64,000 nt of DNA from Burkholderia thailandensis E264 (GTDB taxonomy: Bacteria; Pseudomonadota; Gammaproteobacteria; Burkholderiales; Burkholderiaceae), in the NCBI RefSeq assembly GCF_000012365.1, contig NC_007651.1:806001-870000 (forward strand), in the 5' to 3' direction. This document shows positions 53,834 to 62,799 of the stretch, in pieces. Made by a program: the position numbers and the translations under genes. Every line of letters begins with the position of its first letter. Positions within the stretch are counted from its first letter, which is position 1. A model generated the notes under the pieces. It worked only from the letters and a program-made list of their open reading frames with translations, was not told the DNA's origin and made no database searches.

Positions 53834-54856
53834 ATGCCGACGATTTGCGTTTATGGCGCGGGCGCGCTCGGCTGCTATATCGGCGGCCGGCTGATCGCGG
53901 GCGGCGCCGACGTCGCGCTGATCGGCCGCGGGCGGATCGGCGACGCGCTGCGCGCGCACGGGCTCGTGCTGTCCGATTACCGAGGGCGCGACGCCCGCGT
54001 GCCGCCGTCCGCGATCGCGTTCTCGACGGCCGATGCGGCGGCCGCATCCGCGGAACTCGTGCTCGTCACCGTGAAGTCCGCGGCGACGCCCGCCGTCGGC
54101 GCCGCGCTCGCGCGCATCATGCGGCCCGATGCGGTCGTCGTCAGCTTTCAGAACGGCGTGCGCAACGCGGATGTGCTGCGCGCCGCGTTGCCCGGCGCGA
54201 CCGTGCTCGCCGGCATGGTGCCGTTCAACGTGATCTCGCGCGGCGAGGGCGGATTCCATCAGGGCACGGCGGGCGAATTGCAGGTCGAGGCCGCGCCCGC
54301 GCTGCGGCGCTTCGCGGAGGCGTTCGAGCGTGCGGGGCTGCCGCTCGTGCCGCGCGCGGACATGCGCGCGGTTCAATGGGCGAAGCTGCTGCTCAATCTC
54401 AACAACGCGATCAATGCGCTCGCGAACCGGCCGCTGAAGGAAGAGCTCGCGGCGCGCAGCTATCGGCGCTGTCTCGCGCTGGCGCAAATCGAGGCGCTGC
54501 GCCTGCTGTCGGCGGCCGGGGTCCGTCCCGCGCGGCTCACGCCGCTGCCGGCCGCGTGGGTGCCGCGCTTGCTGAGCGTGCCGGACCCGCTGTTCGCGCG
54601 GCTCGGGCGGAAGATGCTCGAGATCGATCCGCTCGCGCGTTCGTCGATGTCGGACGACTTGGCCGCGAAACGGACGACCGAGGTCGAGTGGATCAACGGC
54701 GAGATCGTGCGTCTTGCCGGGCGGCTCGGGCGCGCGGCGCCCGTCAACGCACGCCTTTGCGCGCTGGCTCACGACGCGGAGCGCTCGCACGCGCGGCCGG
54801 CGTGGGGCGGCGACGCGCTGCTCGCCGAATTGCTTGCCGCGGCGCGGGCGGGATAG
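53834..54856 (+). CDS. 2-dehydropantoate 2-reductase family protein (second paralogue)
   Basis: 340 residues. Rossmann motif GAGALGCYIGG near the N-terminus, VTVKSAATPAV, SFQNGVRNADVLRAALPG, catalytic-lysine segment AVQWAKLLLNLNNAINAL and TTEVEWINGEIVRLAG. All family residues are present. It is longer than the paralogue at 9.3 kb and clearly diverged from it. Either could be the true PanE for pantothenate; here there is no pan gene neighbour. The DUF962 gene ends 9 bases upstream. Confidence 0.85.
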   Translation: MPTICVYGAGALGCYIGGRLIAGGADVALIGRGRIGDALRAHGLVLSDYRGRDARVPPSAIAFSTADAAAASAELVLVTVKSAATPAVGAALARIMRPDAVVVSFQNGVRNADVLRAALPGATVLAGMVPFNVISRGEGGFHQGTAGELQVEAAPALRRFAEAFERAGLPLVPRADMRAVQWAKLLLNLNNAINALANRPLKEELAARSYRRCLALAQIEALRLLSAAGVRPARLTPLPAAWVPRLLSVPDPLFARLGRKMLEIDPLARSSMSDDLAAKRTTEVEWINGEIVRLAGRLGRAAPVNARLCALAHDAERSHARPAWGGDALLAELLAAARAG

Positions 54857-55316
54857 CCCCGGGGCGGCCGTCGGGTGCTTTGCGCGCATCGGCGGGCAGG
54901 CCGTCGATGTGCGCACGCGTGGCCGGGTTGCCGTGCGGGCGTCGGCGTTGGCGCGGCGGATCGCTTGAGGCGGCCGGGGACGCTCGTTCGGCGAGCGCCG
55001 TTCGCGCGGACGCTACGTCGCCGCTCGCCGGCTCGCGCCTGCCGATGGCGTCGGCAGGCGTTCGCGGGCGGCGATCGACGCGAGCACCGATCCGCCGACA
55101 TCGACGCGATCGATCGGCGCGACGACGCGCCGGCTCCGGCCGATATCCCGACCGTCATCCCGGCCGATATCCCGGCCGCGTGGCCGCGGCCGCATCGCTT
55201 CGGTCGTCGCGCCGCTGCGACGGACGAGGCATGAAATGTCCGTCGCGATTAACATGACGGCGGCGCGCGCTCGCCTTCCACGAGCCGGCGCGCGACCGTC
55301 AACCGAGGAGATGACG
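54857..55316. other. Intergenic region with a short direct repeat
   Basis: A 460-base gap without a supportable gene. It includes CCGGCCGATATCCCG twice (55136-55150 and 55160-55174), a perfect 15-base repeat with a 24-base period. Confidence 0.5.
55136..55174 (+). repeat. 15-bp direct repeat, period 24
   Basis: CCGGCCGATATCCCG occurs at 55136-55150 and 55160-55174. It is 140-180 bases before the methyltransferase start. Role unknown. Confidence 0.55.
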
Positions 55317-55922
55317 ATGGATCGCACGACGCTCGACGCATACGACCGCCACGCGGCCGATTACGCACGCGAATGGGACGAACAACCGGCGCCCGACGAC
55401 ATGTATGCGCTGCTCGAACGCTACTTCAAGCCCGGACCGACTGCGGACGTCGGTTGCGGCGCGGGGCGCGACGTCGCGTGGCTCGCGAGCCGCGGCTTCG
55501 ACGCGCGCGGCTACGACGGCAGCGCGTCGCTTGTCGCCGAAGCGCGGCGCAGCCATCCGGCGCTGCGCTTCGAAGAGGCGCTGCTGCCGGCGCTCGCGGG
55601 CGTGCCGTCCGGCGCGTTCAGCAACGTGCTGTGCGAGACGGTGATCATGCATCTGCCGGCTTCGGCCGTCGACGCGGCCGTCGCGCGGCTCGTCGAGCTG
55701 CTCGCGCCGGGCGGCACGCTGTATCTGAGCTGGCGGGTGACGACGGGCGACGCGCTGCGCGACGGGCGCGGGCGGCTTTACGAGGTGGTCGATGCCGAAC
55801 GCGTGCACGCCGCGCTCGGCGATGCGTGCGACGTGCTGTTCGAGCACGAGCAGACGAGCGAATCGTCCGGCAAGCGCGTGCACCGGCTCGTCGCGAGAAG
55901 GCGCGCGACTGCGGCTGGCTGA
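55317..55922 (+). CDS. SAM-dependent class I methyltransferase
   Basis: 201 residues from the ATG at 55317 with GAGGAG 6 bases upstream. SAM-binding motif I is TADVGCGAGRDVAWLASRGF, followed by ARGYDGSASLV and the late-motif PGGTLYLSWRV. Short, with no substrate domain beyond the fold; similar small proteins act on metabolites. Target unknown. Tail-to-tail with the EAL gene. Confidence 0.85.
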   Translation: MDRTTLDAYDRHAADYAREWDEQPAPDDMYALLERYFKPGPTADVGCGAGRDVAWLASRGFDARGYDGSASLVAEARRSHPALRFEEALLPALAGVPSGAFSNVLCETVIMHLPASAVDAAVARLVELLAPGGTLYLSWRVTTGDALRDGRGRLYEVVDAERVHAALGDACDVLFEHEQTSESSGKRVHRLVARRRATAAG

Positions 55923-55980
55923 CGCGCGTCGGACGCGCGAACGCTCGGGCGGCGGGCGTTCGACGCCCGGGCGTCGCGCG

Positions 55981-57255
55981 CTAGTCGCGGTGCGCGGCGG
56001 CTTCCCAGTTGATGTCGACGCACAGCACCTGCATGCCCTGCGCGGCGGGCGTCGCGATCGACGCCGTCACGCACAGGTGCGCTTCGTTGATCGACAGATA
56101 GGGCGGCGTGAAATGCACGCGCCCCGGCACGCGCATCGCCTCGATGAAGTATGGCCGGCGCTCCCAGCTCGCGCCTTCCGAATGCATGAGCGGACTGAAG
56201 CGCTTCGCGCGCTGCGATGCGCGCACGCGCGGCAGCACGTTGTCGCCGATCTGCCGGCCCGACGCGTCGAGCAGGAAGCAGCGCGCGGCCTCCGGCAGCT
56301 CGAGCAGTTCCTTCGACGCTTCGGTCAGGTCGCGGCCTTCGCGCAACAGTGCGCTCGCCTGCAGCAGCGCGGCGACGTACGGCGCGAGACGCGCCTCCTG
56401 CGCGCGCGAACGCTCGGCGACGCGCAGCCGCAGCGCGGCCGACAGCGTGTCCATGATGCCCGCCGCGACCTGCGGCTGCACCGGCTCGACGCTCGGTCCG
56501 GCGAAATACTGCCCCTGCACGAAATCGACGTCGCATTCGAGCGCGATCAGCGCCTCGCGCTCGGTCGTGATGCCGCCCATCAGCACGAGCTGCCCCGATT
56601 CGTGCAGCAGCGACACGAGGCCGGGCAGCACGCGCTCGAGATGCGAGTGCTCGCTCGCCTGCGCGAGGATTCCGCGATCGAGCGTGACGATGTCCGGATG
56701 CAGGTGCCAGACGCGATCGATGTTCGAGTGCTTCGCGCCGAAGCCGCCGAGCGCGATCAGGAAGCCGGCCTTGCGCAGCCCGTCGACGATCGCCGCGAAG
56801 CGCGGCGTCTCGCCGCCCGCCTGCTCGGGCACCTCGAGCACGACGCGCTGCGGCGGCAGCCCGAGCGCCTTCAGGTTCGCGAGGAGCGCGTCGCCGTAGA
56901 CGGTGTCCATCAGCGCGGCGGGGTGCAGGCTCAGGAAGAGCCATTCGTCATGGCTGTCGAACGTGTGGAAGTTGCCGAGATGCAGCGATTCGGCGAGACG
57001 GCCGAGTTCGAGCAGATCGCCGCGGCGCGCGGCCTGCGTGAACACGTCGTGCGACGGCACCTGGTTGCCTTGCGAATCGTGCGCGCGCAGCGACGCGTGG
57101 TAGCCGATCGCACGTCGATGCGACACCGAGAAGACCGGCTGGAACACGCTGAACACGGTGTAGTCGCCGTACAGCACGGTGCGCCGGTTGCCGTCGTCGC
57201 CCGCGATCGGGCGCGGCGACTGGAAGCTGGGGGGATCGATGTCGATCATGCTCAT
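55981..57255 (-). CDS. Degenerate EAL-domain protein with a YkuI_C-type C-terminal domain
   Basis: 424 residues. Residues ~30-280 form an EAL fold (FSVFQPVFSV, VVLEVPEQ, LIALGGFGAKHSNIDR, CDVDFVQGQYFAGP). The motif is changed: the EAL position reads HASLR, so the first catalytic glutamate is lost, DDFG is GGFG, and the lysine segment reads PDIVTLDR. A catalytic c-di-GMP phosphodiesterase is therefore unlikely. The C-terminal ~140 residues resemble the PAS-like domain of Bacillus YkuI. Probably a c-di-GMP receptor or a protein-interaction module rather than an enzyme. Cytoplasmic, with no membrane helix. Confidence 0.82.
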   Translation of the reverse strand: MSMIDIDPPSFQSPRPIAGDDGNRRTVLYGDYTVFSVFQPVFSVSHRRAIGYHASLRAHDSQGNQVPSHDVFTQAARRGDLLELGRLAESLHLGNFHTFDSHDEWLFLSLHPAALMDTVYGDALLANLKALGLPPQRVVLEVPEQAGGETPRFAAIVDGLRKAGFLIALGGFGAKHSNIDRVWHLHPDIVTLDRGILAQASEHSHLERVLPGLVSLLHESGQLVLMGGITTEREALIALECDVDFVQGQYFAGPSVEPVQPQVAAGIMDTLSAALRLRVAERSRAQEARLAPYVAALLQASALLREGRDLTEASKELLELPEAARCFLLDASGRQIGDNVLPRVRASQRAKRFSPLMHSEGASWERRPYFIEAMRVPGRVHFTPPYLSINEAHLCVTASIATPAAQGMQVLCVDINWEAAAHRD

Positions 57256-57770
57256 GATTCGGCTGCCCGAGAACCGTCAGTTTACCTACAGAATAGGCGA
57301 GCAAGAACCGTGCGCAAAAAGGCGCGCCGGCGCGCCGCAGCTTCGCGCGCGGCGCGCAATTCATGCACTCGCATGGTGCGCCGTGCGTCGCGGCGGCGCG
57401 GGAGCGTGGCGCGCGGCGTCCGGGCGGTTCGCCGGGATGCGGCGAGACATGGCCGGACATGCGCCGGATCGTGGCGCGACGGGCCGCGCTGCGACAATCG
57501 GACGCTCGAAGGCCCGGCACACAGCCGGTATCGATGCGCGCGCATGCGCCGGCGCCCGAGCGTTCGAACGGCCGGACGTTTCGGCGTCCGGGCAGGCGCG
57601 TGTTCGCCGTGCGCCGATCCGCATGCGCGGACTTCGCGCCGAAGCCGCCGCGCGCAGCTTCTTCGGTGTCGTCGATGCGAAATCCCGCGCGCCCGTCAGC
57701 CATCTCGAACGCATTGCCGCCGCCGCGCCGGCCGCGCGGCAGCCCGTCGCGCGGCGAGCGCGCCACCGCG
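57256..57770. other. Intergenic region upstream of the EAL gene
   Basis: A 515-base gap between the EAL start and the end of the MFS gene, both on the minus strand. No gene with a ribosome site or family match. It presumably contains the EAL gene promoter. Confidence 0.45.
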
Positions 57771-59210
57771 TCACGCGCGCTCGGACGGATCGGTCTTGCG
57801 GCGCGCGGCGCCGCGCACGTCCGGCGACAGCTGCGCGAAGATCCACGCGGACGCGGCGGTGATGAGGCCGACGCACACGAACGTCGCATGGAACGCGGGC
57901 AGCGTGTGCGTTGGCGTGACGCTTCGCATCATGCCGGTGAAGGTCGCGAGGAGCGCGCCCGCGATCGTCACGCCGAGACTCATCGACAGCATCTGCACGA
58001 GCGAGAACAGGCTGTTGCCGCTGCTCGCGCCGCCCGTGCCGAGGTCCTTCAGCGTGAGCGTGTTCATCGCGGTGAACTGCATCGAGTTGAAGCCGCCGAA
58101 GAGGGCGAGCTGCGCGATCTTGAGCCATGCCGGCATCGCGTCGCTGATCAGCGCGAAGCTCGCCATCATCAGCCCGACCATGATCGTGTTCGCGAGCAGC
58201 ACCTTGCGGTAGCCGTGGCGCGTGATGAGCACCGTGATGATCCGCTTCGAGAACATTCCCGCGGCCGCGACGGGCAGCATCATCAGGCCCGCTTCGAACG
58301 CGTCGTAGCCGAGGCTCACCTGCAGCAGCAGCGGAATCAGATACGGCATCGCGCCGCTGCCGATGCGCGCGAACAGGTTGCCGAGCAGGCCGACGCTGAA
58401 CGCGTGGATCTTGAAGAGCTCGAGCGAGAAGATCGGCTGCGGCGCGCGCACCGCGTACAAGCCGTACGCGACGAAGCACGCGAGGCTCAGGATCAGCAGC
58501 ACGAGCACCATCGCGTGCTGCATGCCGAGATCGGAGAGGCCGTCGAGCGACAGCGAGATCGAGATCATTCCGATCGTCAGCAGCAGGTAGCCTTTCAGGT
58601 CGAAGCGGCCCGCGGCCGGGTTGCGCGCGTCGGGCATCGAATAGAACGTCGCGATGCAGCCCGCGACGCCGACCGGCACGTTGATCAGGAAGATCCAGTG
58701 CCACGAAGCGATCTTCACGAGCCAGCCGCCGAGCGTCGGCCCGATCAGCGGGCCGATCAGGCCCGGAATCGCGACGAACGACAGCGCGGGCAGATAGCGC
58801 TCGGCGGGGAACGTGCGCAGCACGGCGAGCCGCCCGACGGGCAGCAGCATCGCGCCGCCCACGCCCTGGATCACGCGGAACGCGACGAGGAGCGGCAGCG
58901 TATGCGCGTTCGCGCACAAGAGCGAGCCGAGCGTGAAGATCAGGATCGCGCAGAAGAACACGCGGCGCGTGCCGAGCGTGTCGGCGAGCCAGCCGGACAC
59001 GGGGATCATCACGGCCATCGTCAGCGAGTACGCGATCACGACCGACTGCATCCGGAGCGGCGATTCGCCGAGGCTCGCGGCCATCGACGGCAGCGCGGTG
59101 TTGACGATCGTCGCATCGAGCGTCTGCATGAAGAAGCCGGTGGCGACGAGCCACAGCATCACGGTCAGCGACTTCTCGCTCGGGGCGGCGGCGGGCGGGG
59201 CTTGAAGCAT
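57771..59210 (-). CDS. DHA2-family MFS multidrug exporter (MdtD-like)
   Basis: 479 residues with about 14 helices, starting at the ATG at 59208-59210 (no clear ribosome site; upstream starts are possible). Motifs: FMQTLDATIVNTALPSMAASLGES (helix 1, DHA2 type), GWLADTLGTRRVFF (motif A), RVIQGVGGAMLLPVGRLAVLRTFP and PGLIGPLIGPTLGGWLV (motif C, the exporter signature). Proton-driven drug export is likely; substrates unknown. No adaptor or TolC-type gene is adjacent. Confidence 0.9.
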   Translation of the reverse strand: MLQAPPAAAPSEKSLTVMLWLVATGFFMQTLDATIVNTALPSMAASLGESPLRMQSVVIAYSLTMAVMIPVSGWLADTLGTRRVFFCAILIFTLGSLLCANAHTLPLLVAFRVIQGVGGAMLLPVGRLAVLRTFPAERYLPALSFVAIPGLIGPLIGPTLGGWLVKIASWHWIFLINVPVGVAGCIATFYSMPDARNPAAGRFDLKGYLLLTIGMISISLSLDGLSDLGMQHAMVLVLLILSLACFVAYGLYAVRAPQPIFSLELFKIHAFSVGLLGNLFARIGSGAMPYLIPLLLQVSLGYDAFEAGLMMLPVAAAGMFSKRIITVLITRHGYRKVLLANTIMVGLMMASFALISDAMPAWLKIAQLALFGGFNSMQFTAMNTLTLKDLGTGGASSGNSLFSLVQMLSMSLGVTIAGALLATFTGMMRSVTPTHTLPAFHATFVCVGLITAASAWIFAQLSPDVRGAARRKTDPSERA

Positions 59211-59600
59211 GAAAGCGGGGCGCGGCGGGCGCGTTCGGGCGTGCAGCCGACATTGTAGGGAAAGCCCGCGATGCGTGCAGCGGGCGGGCGCGCGCATCCC
59301 GCGCGGCGCGGCCGATTGCGTTTTCGCCTCGCGTGGGCGGGCGTGTCGTGCGTCATCCGTGTCTGCCGCGCCTGTTCCGGCCAGGCGGCCGGGCCGTGCC
59401 GACCGCTCGCCGGTGCAGTGCGGGAGACGACGCGTGCGAGCGTGCATGGAGCGCGACGCGCGCTTCGCGGTGATCATCGGGACATCGAAGGATCTTCCTC
59501 CGCTGCGCGGGCCGTGCGCGCGATCCGCACCGACGTGCTCGACTATCCGGAGCCGGCCGCTGTCCGGCCCGCCTCGCGCGGCGCGACGGTCGCGGCGCGC
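59211..59600. other. Intergenic region upstream of the MFS gene
   Basis: A 390-base gap between the MFS start and the stop of the citrate synthase-like gene. No supportable gene or terminator was found. Confidence 0.45.
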
Positions 59601-60191
59601 TCAGGCCGCGTGGTCGACGCCGACGTAACGCGCGCGCGGCCGGATCAGCTTGCCGTCGGCGCGCTGCTCGAGCGCATGCGCGATCCAGCGGGCGACGCGC
59701 CCGGCGGCGAACAGCGCGAGCGCGGCGACGGGCAGCAGCGCGAGCGCGCGCTCAAGCGGCGGCCGATCGCGCCACGGATCGAGCCAGCCGAGCCAGCGGG
59801 CCGCGTCGAACGACGAAAAGACGTCGGGCGCGGCCTGCACGCGCGCGGGCGGGCATTCCCACAGCAGCGCGGCGGCTTCTTCGAGCGTCGCCGCCGTCGC
59901 GAGCGCGATCGCGTCGCGGCCGCGATACCGCAGCGTGCCGTTCGCGATCGGCGTGATGCGCGATTCGAGGACAGGCACGCCCCAGTCGAGCGTGCGCTCG
60001 GCGACGTTCCCCGCGCGCTTCGCATCCGCACGGCGGCGTGCGAGCCGGCGAACCTCGGCGTCGTCGTAATAGCGGCGCTTGCTCGCGCCGTCGGCGCGCG
60101 AGCGCAGCAGGCCGCGGCTCACGTACGCGTAGAGGGTCGGCACGCTGACGCCGAGCAGTTGCGCGGCTTCGTTCGCGCTCAAGCGGGACAT
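59601..60191 (-). CDS. Internally deleted citrate synthase-like protein with N-terminal helix-turn-helix
   Basis: 196 residues from the ATG at 60189-60191. Residues 5-55 are a MerR-like helix-turn-helix (ANEAAQLLGVSVPTLYAYVS, RRYYDDAEVRRL). Residues ~71-112 match the citrate synthase N-terminus (WGVPVLESRITPIANGTLRYRG). Residues ~161-191 match its extreme C-terminus (FAAGRVARWIAHALEQRADG, KLIRPRARYVG). About 200 residues between them, which carry the catalytic histidines and aspartate, are missing, with the frame kept. So enzyme activity is lost. It is a decayed gene or a small DNA-binding remnant. Full-length relatives in this group are about 400 residues. Confidence 0.75.
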   Translation of the reverse strand: MSRLSANEAAQLLGVSVPTLYAYVSRGLLRSRADGASKRRYYDDAEVRRLARRRADAKRAGNVAERTLDWGVPVLESRITPIANGTLRYRGRDAIALATAATLEEAAALLWECPPARVQAAPDVFSSFDAARWLGWLDPWRDRPPLERALALLPVAALALFAAGRVARWIAHALEQRADGKLIRPRARYVGVDHAA

Positions 60192-60687
60192 GGCGGCGGT
60201 TCCTCGGTCGAAGGGCGGACGGACGAGCGGGGCGATGCGCGTGCCGCGTTCGCGCGGCGGCCGTTCGTCGAGCGCGCCGGCTCGCAATCGGGATGGAATG
60301 CGTCTGCGCGCCATTCTAGACGCGTTTCGATGTTCGCCCGGGCCGAGGCCGATGCCGATGCGATGACGCCCCTGCACGCATCGACGCGTCTGTGGCTTCT
60401 CGCGGGCGGCGACCCGGCCGCGCCCGAACGCGCCGAGCTCGACGGCGGCGATCCGTGCCTGCCGTCGGCCGATCGAATCGGTGCGCTCGCCGGGGCGTCG
60501 AACGCGGCGGCGGCGCTCCCCGCAGCCGAATGCGATCGTATGCGGACGGGCCGCGCGCGGCGGGTTCGCGTGTCGGTGCGGCATGCGCCGATACTGCCGG
60601 CGACGCCGCCGCGCCGTCCAAGCGGGCCGGTGCCGAGCAACCACGATGCGCCGCGCCGGCTGCCGTGACGCGCGCGGCGCATGCCGC
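60192..60687. other. Intergenic region between the GntR gene and the citrate synthase-like gene
   Basis: A 496-base gap on a same-strand pair. An open plus-strand frame at 60330-60668 has no ribosome site or similarity and is not called. The gap may reflect earlier gene loss here. Confidence 0.45.
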
Positions 60688-61434
60688 TTACTTGCGCAGC
60701 TCGACGACGAAATCGTAGTAATCGTTCCGACAGTACGTGTCGGTGAGTTCGATCGCGCGCTGATCGTGCGTGAAGCCGATTCGCGTGATCAAGAGGAGCG
60801 CTTCGTGCGGCGCGATGCCCATCTGCCGCGCGATCTCGTCGGTTGCGTTGACCGCGCGAAAGTGCTGCAGCGCGCGCACGATCGGCGTGCCGCGCTGCTC
60901 GAGATAGCTGTACAGCGAATCGCCGATCGCCTGCGGATCGGGAACGATCGTGGCGGGGAACGTGGAGTTTTCGACGGCCATCACGATGCCGTCCGCGAGC
61001 CGCAGACGCTTCAGGCGCGTGACGGATGCAGCGGGCGACAGCCCGAGCTGGATCACCTCGTCGCGATTCGCGGGCTGGATGTCGCGCGACAGCCACGTGG
61101 AGCTCGGCGTGAAGCCGCGGCGCTTGAGCATCTCGCTGAAGCTCGACAGCCGCGACAGCGGGTCCTCGTAGCGCGGCTGAATGAAGTTGCCCGCGCCTTG
61201 CGTGCGCCGGATGAGCCCTTGCTCGACGAGCAGCGCGATCGCCTTGCGCGCGGTGATTCGCGACACGCCGAGCGATTCCGCGAGCAGTCGTTCCGAAGGC
61301 AGCGCTTCGCCTGCGGCCCAGCGGTTGTCGTGGATTGCGTCGCCCAGCTTGCGGGCGAGTTGCAGATAGAGCGGCGTGTCGTTGTCGGGGTCGGGGCGCA
61401 GGTCGGACCAGCGGTCTTCCGTCGATGGCTTCAT
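60688..61434 (-). CDS. GntR-family regulator, HutC/UTRA subfamily
   Basis: 248 residues. N-terminal GntR winged helix: PLYLQLARKLGDAI, ALPSERLLAESLGVSRITAR and QGLIRRTQGAGNFI. C-terminal UTRA ligand domain: AVENSTFPATIVPDP, EALLLITRIGFTHDQRAIELT and YYDFVVELRK. This subgroup includes sugar-responsive NagR/DasR and histidine-responsive HutC. No sugar operon is adjacent in the window, so the target is unknown. Divergent from the aldo/keto reductase gene. Confidence 0.88.
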   Translation of the reverse strand: MKPSTEDRWSDLRPDPDNDTPLYLQLARKLGDAIHDNRWAAGEALPSERLLAESLGVSRITARKAIALLVEQGLIRRTQGAGNFIQPRYEDPLSRLSSFSEMLKRRGFTPSSTWLSRDIQPANRDEVIQLGLSPAASVTRLKRLRLADGIVMAVENSTFPATIVPDPQAIGDSLYSYLEQRGTPIVRALQHFRAVNATDEIARQMGIAPHEALLLITRIGFTHDQRAIELTDTYCRNDYYDFVVELRK

Positions 61435-61601
61435 GGAGTGGGCATAAAAAACGATGCGGCCATTCTAAGACATCGCGTGCCGCGGTTATAGCCGGGTTTT
61501 GCGCGCGATGCCGCCCGGCGCGCGTCGAATCGCTACACTGACGAATCACCCGCGGGCCGTGCGCGTCGCGCGCCGCGCTCGAATACGTGACGAGGAACGA
61601 T

Positions 61602-62447
61602 ATGACCAGCAGGCTCGAAACCGTCGCGCTGCCCGGCGGCGAACGCATACCGAAGCTCGGGCAGGGCACCTGGGAAATGGGCGAGCGGCCCGCGAAGCGC
61701 GCGGCCGAGATCGCCGCGCTGCGCGAGGGCGTCGACCTCGGCATGACGCTCATCGATACGGCCGAGATGTACGGCGACGGCGCGACCGAGACGCTCGTCG
61801 GCGACGCGCTCGCCGGCGTGCGCGACCGGCTGTTCACCGTGAGCAAGGTGCTGCCGCATCATGCGAGCCGCGCGGGCGTTGTCGCCGCGTGCGAGGCGAC
61901 GCTGAAACGCTTGCGCACCGATCGCGTCGATCTGTATCTGTTGCACTGGCGCGGCCCGGTTCCGCTCGCGGAGACGATCGCGGGCTTCGAAGCGCTGCGC
62001 GACGCCGGCAAGATCCGCTACTGGGGCGTCAGCAACTTCGACGTCGACGACATGGAGGCACTCGTCGCCGAAGCGGGCGGCGCGGTGTGCGCGACGAACC
62101 AGATCCTCTACAACCTCGCACGCCGCGGCCCGGAGTTCGATCTGCTGCCGTGGCTCGCGCGGCGCGGGATGCCGGCGATGGCGTACAGCCCGATCGATCA
62201 CATGCGGTTGCCCAGGCGCACGGCGATCGACGAGATCGCGCGCGAGCGCGGCGTGTCGCCGGCGCGCGTCGCGCTCGCATGGGTGCTCGGGCAGCCGAAC
62301 GTGCTGGCGATTCCGAAGGCGGGCAGCGTCGAACACGTGCGCGACAACCGCGCGGCGCTCGATTTCGTGCTGGGCGAGGACGAGCTCGCGCGGCTCGATG
62401 TGCGGTTCAAGCCGCCGCGTGGCAAGCGGCCGCTCGAAATGCTGTAG
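61602..62447 (+). CDS. Aldo/keto reductase
   Basis: 281 residues from the ATG at 61602, with GAGG upstream. TIM-barrel AKR with catalytic tetrad positions visible: DTAEMYGDG (Asp, Tyr), KVLPHHASR (Lys) and LLHWRG (His). Cofactor segments: GVSNFDVDDMEAL, AYSPIDHM, and AIPKAGSVEHVRDNRAALDF. NADPH-dependent carbonyl reduction; substrate unknown. Followed by the shared terminator with fusA. Confidence 0.9.
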   Translation: MTSRLETVALPGGERIPKLGQGTWEMGERPAKRAAEIAALREGVDLGMTLIDTAEMYGDGATETLVGDALAGVRDRLFTVSKVLPHHASRAGVVAACEATLKRLRTDRVDLYLLHWRGPVPLAETIAGFEALRDAGKIRYWGVSNFDVDDMEALVAEAGGAVCATNQILYNLARRGPEFDLLPWLARRGMPAMAYSPIDHMRLPRRTAIDEIARERGVSPARVALAWVLGQPNVLAIPKAGSVEHVRDNRAALDFVLGEDELARLDVRFKPPRGKRPLEML

Positions 62448-62799
62448 CGCCGTGCGCGCCGCGGCAAGGCGGCCGGCTCGGGCAGCGGCTTGCTCGCGCA
62501 GCGTGCGGGCGGTGCGTCGCGGACGCCACGGCGCGCGCGGCCGATGCCGCGAAACGCGCCGAAACGCTTGCGCGGCGCACGCGGTTCGCGCGGGCCAAGC
62601 ATGACGGCGTTGCCGATCGTCACGAGGCGGCGGCGGTGAACGCCCGATCGCGGCCTCGCCGATGTCGGGGCGACGCGCGCGCAGCAAAAAAGCCCGTCCG
62701 TTTCCGGACGGGCTTTCTTTCATCGATCGCGCGGCGCGGCAGCGCCGGGCGTCGTCGCGGGACGCTCGCTCAGTAACGGAACTCGGCGAGCATCGCGCG
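62448..62799. other. Intergenic region between the aldo/keto reductase and EF-G gene
   Basis: A 352-base gap between convergent genes with one strong terminator and otherwise no recognisable feature. Confidence 0.55.
62687..62718 (-). terminator. EF-G gene terminator
   Basis: AAGCCCGTCCG (62690-62700) pairs with CGGACGGGCTT (62705-62715), flanked by an A-run on the left. On the minus strand it ends in TTTTTT; it can also stop the aldo/keto reductase transcript. Confidence 0.88.

Noticed and set aside
60330..60668. Possible 112-codon plus-strand protein in the GntR/citrate synthase gap
   Set aside because: No Shine-Dalgarno, no similarity, biased composition; reported only as intergenic.
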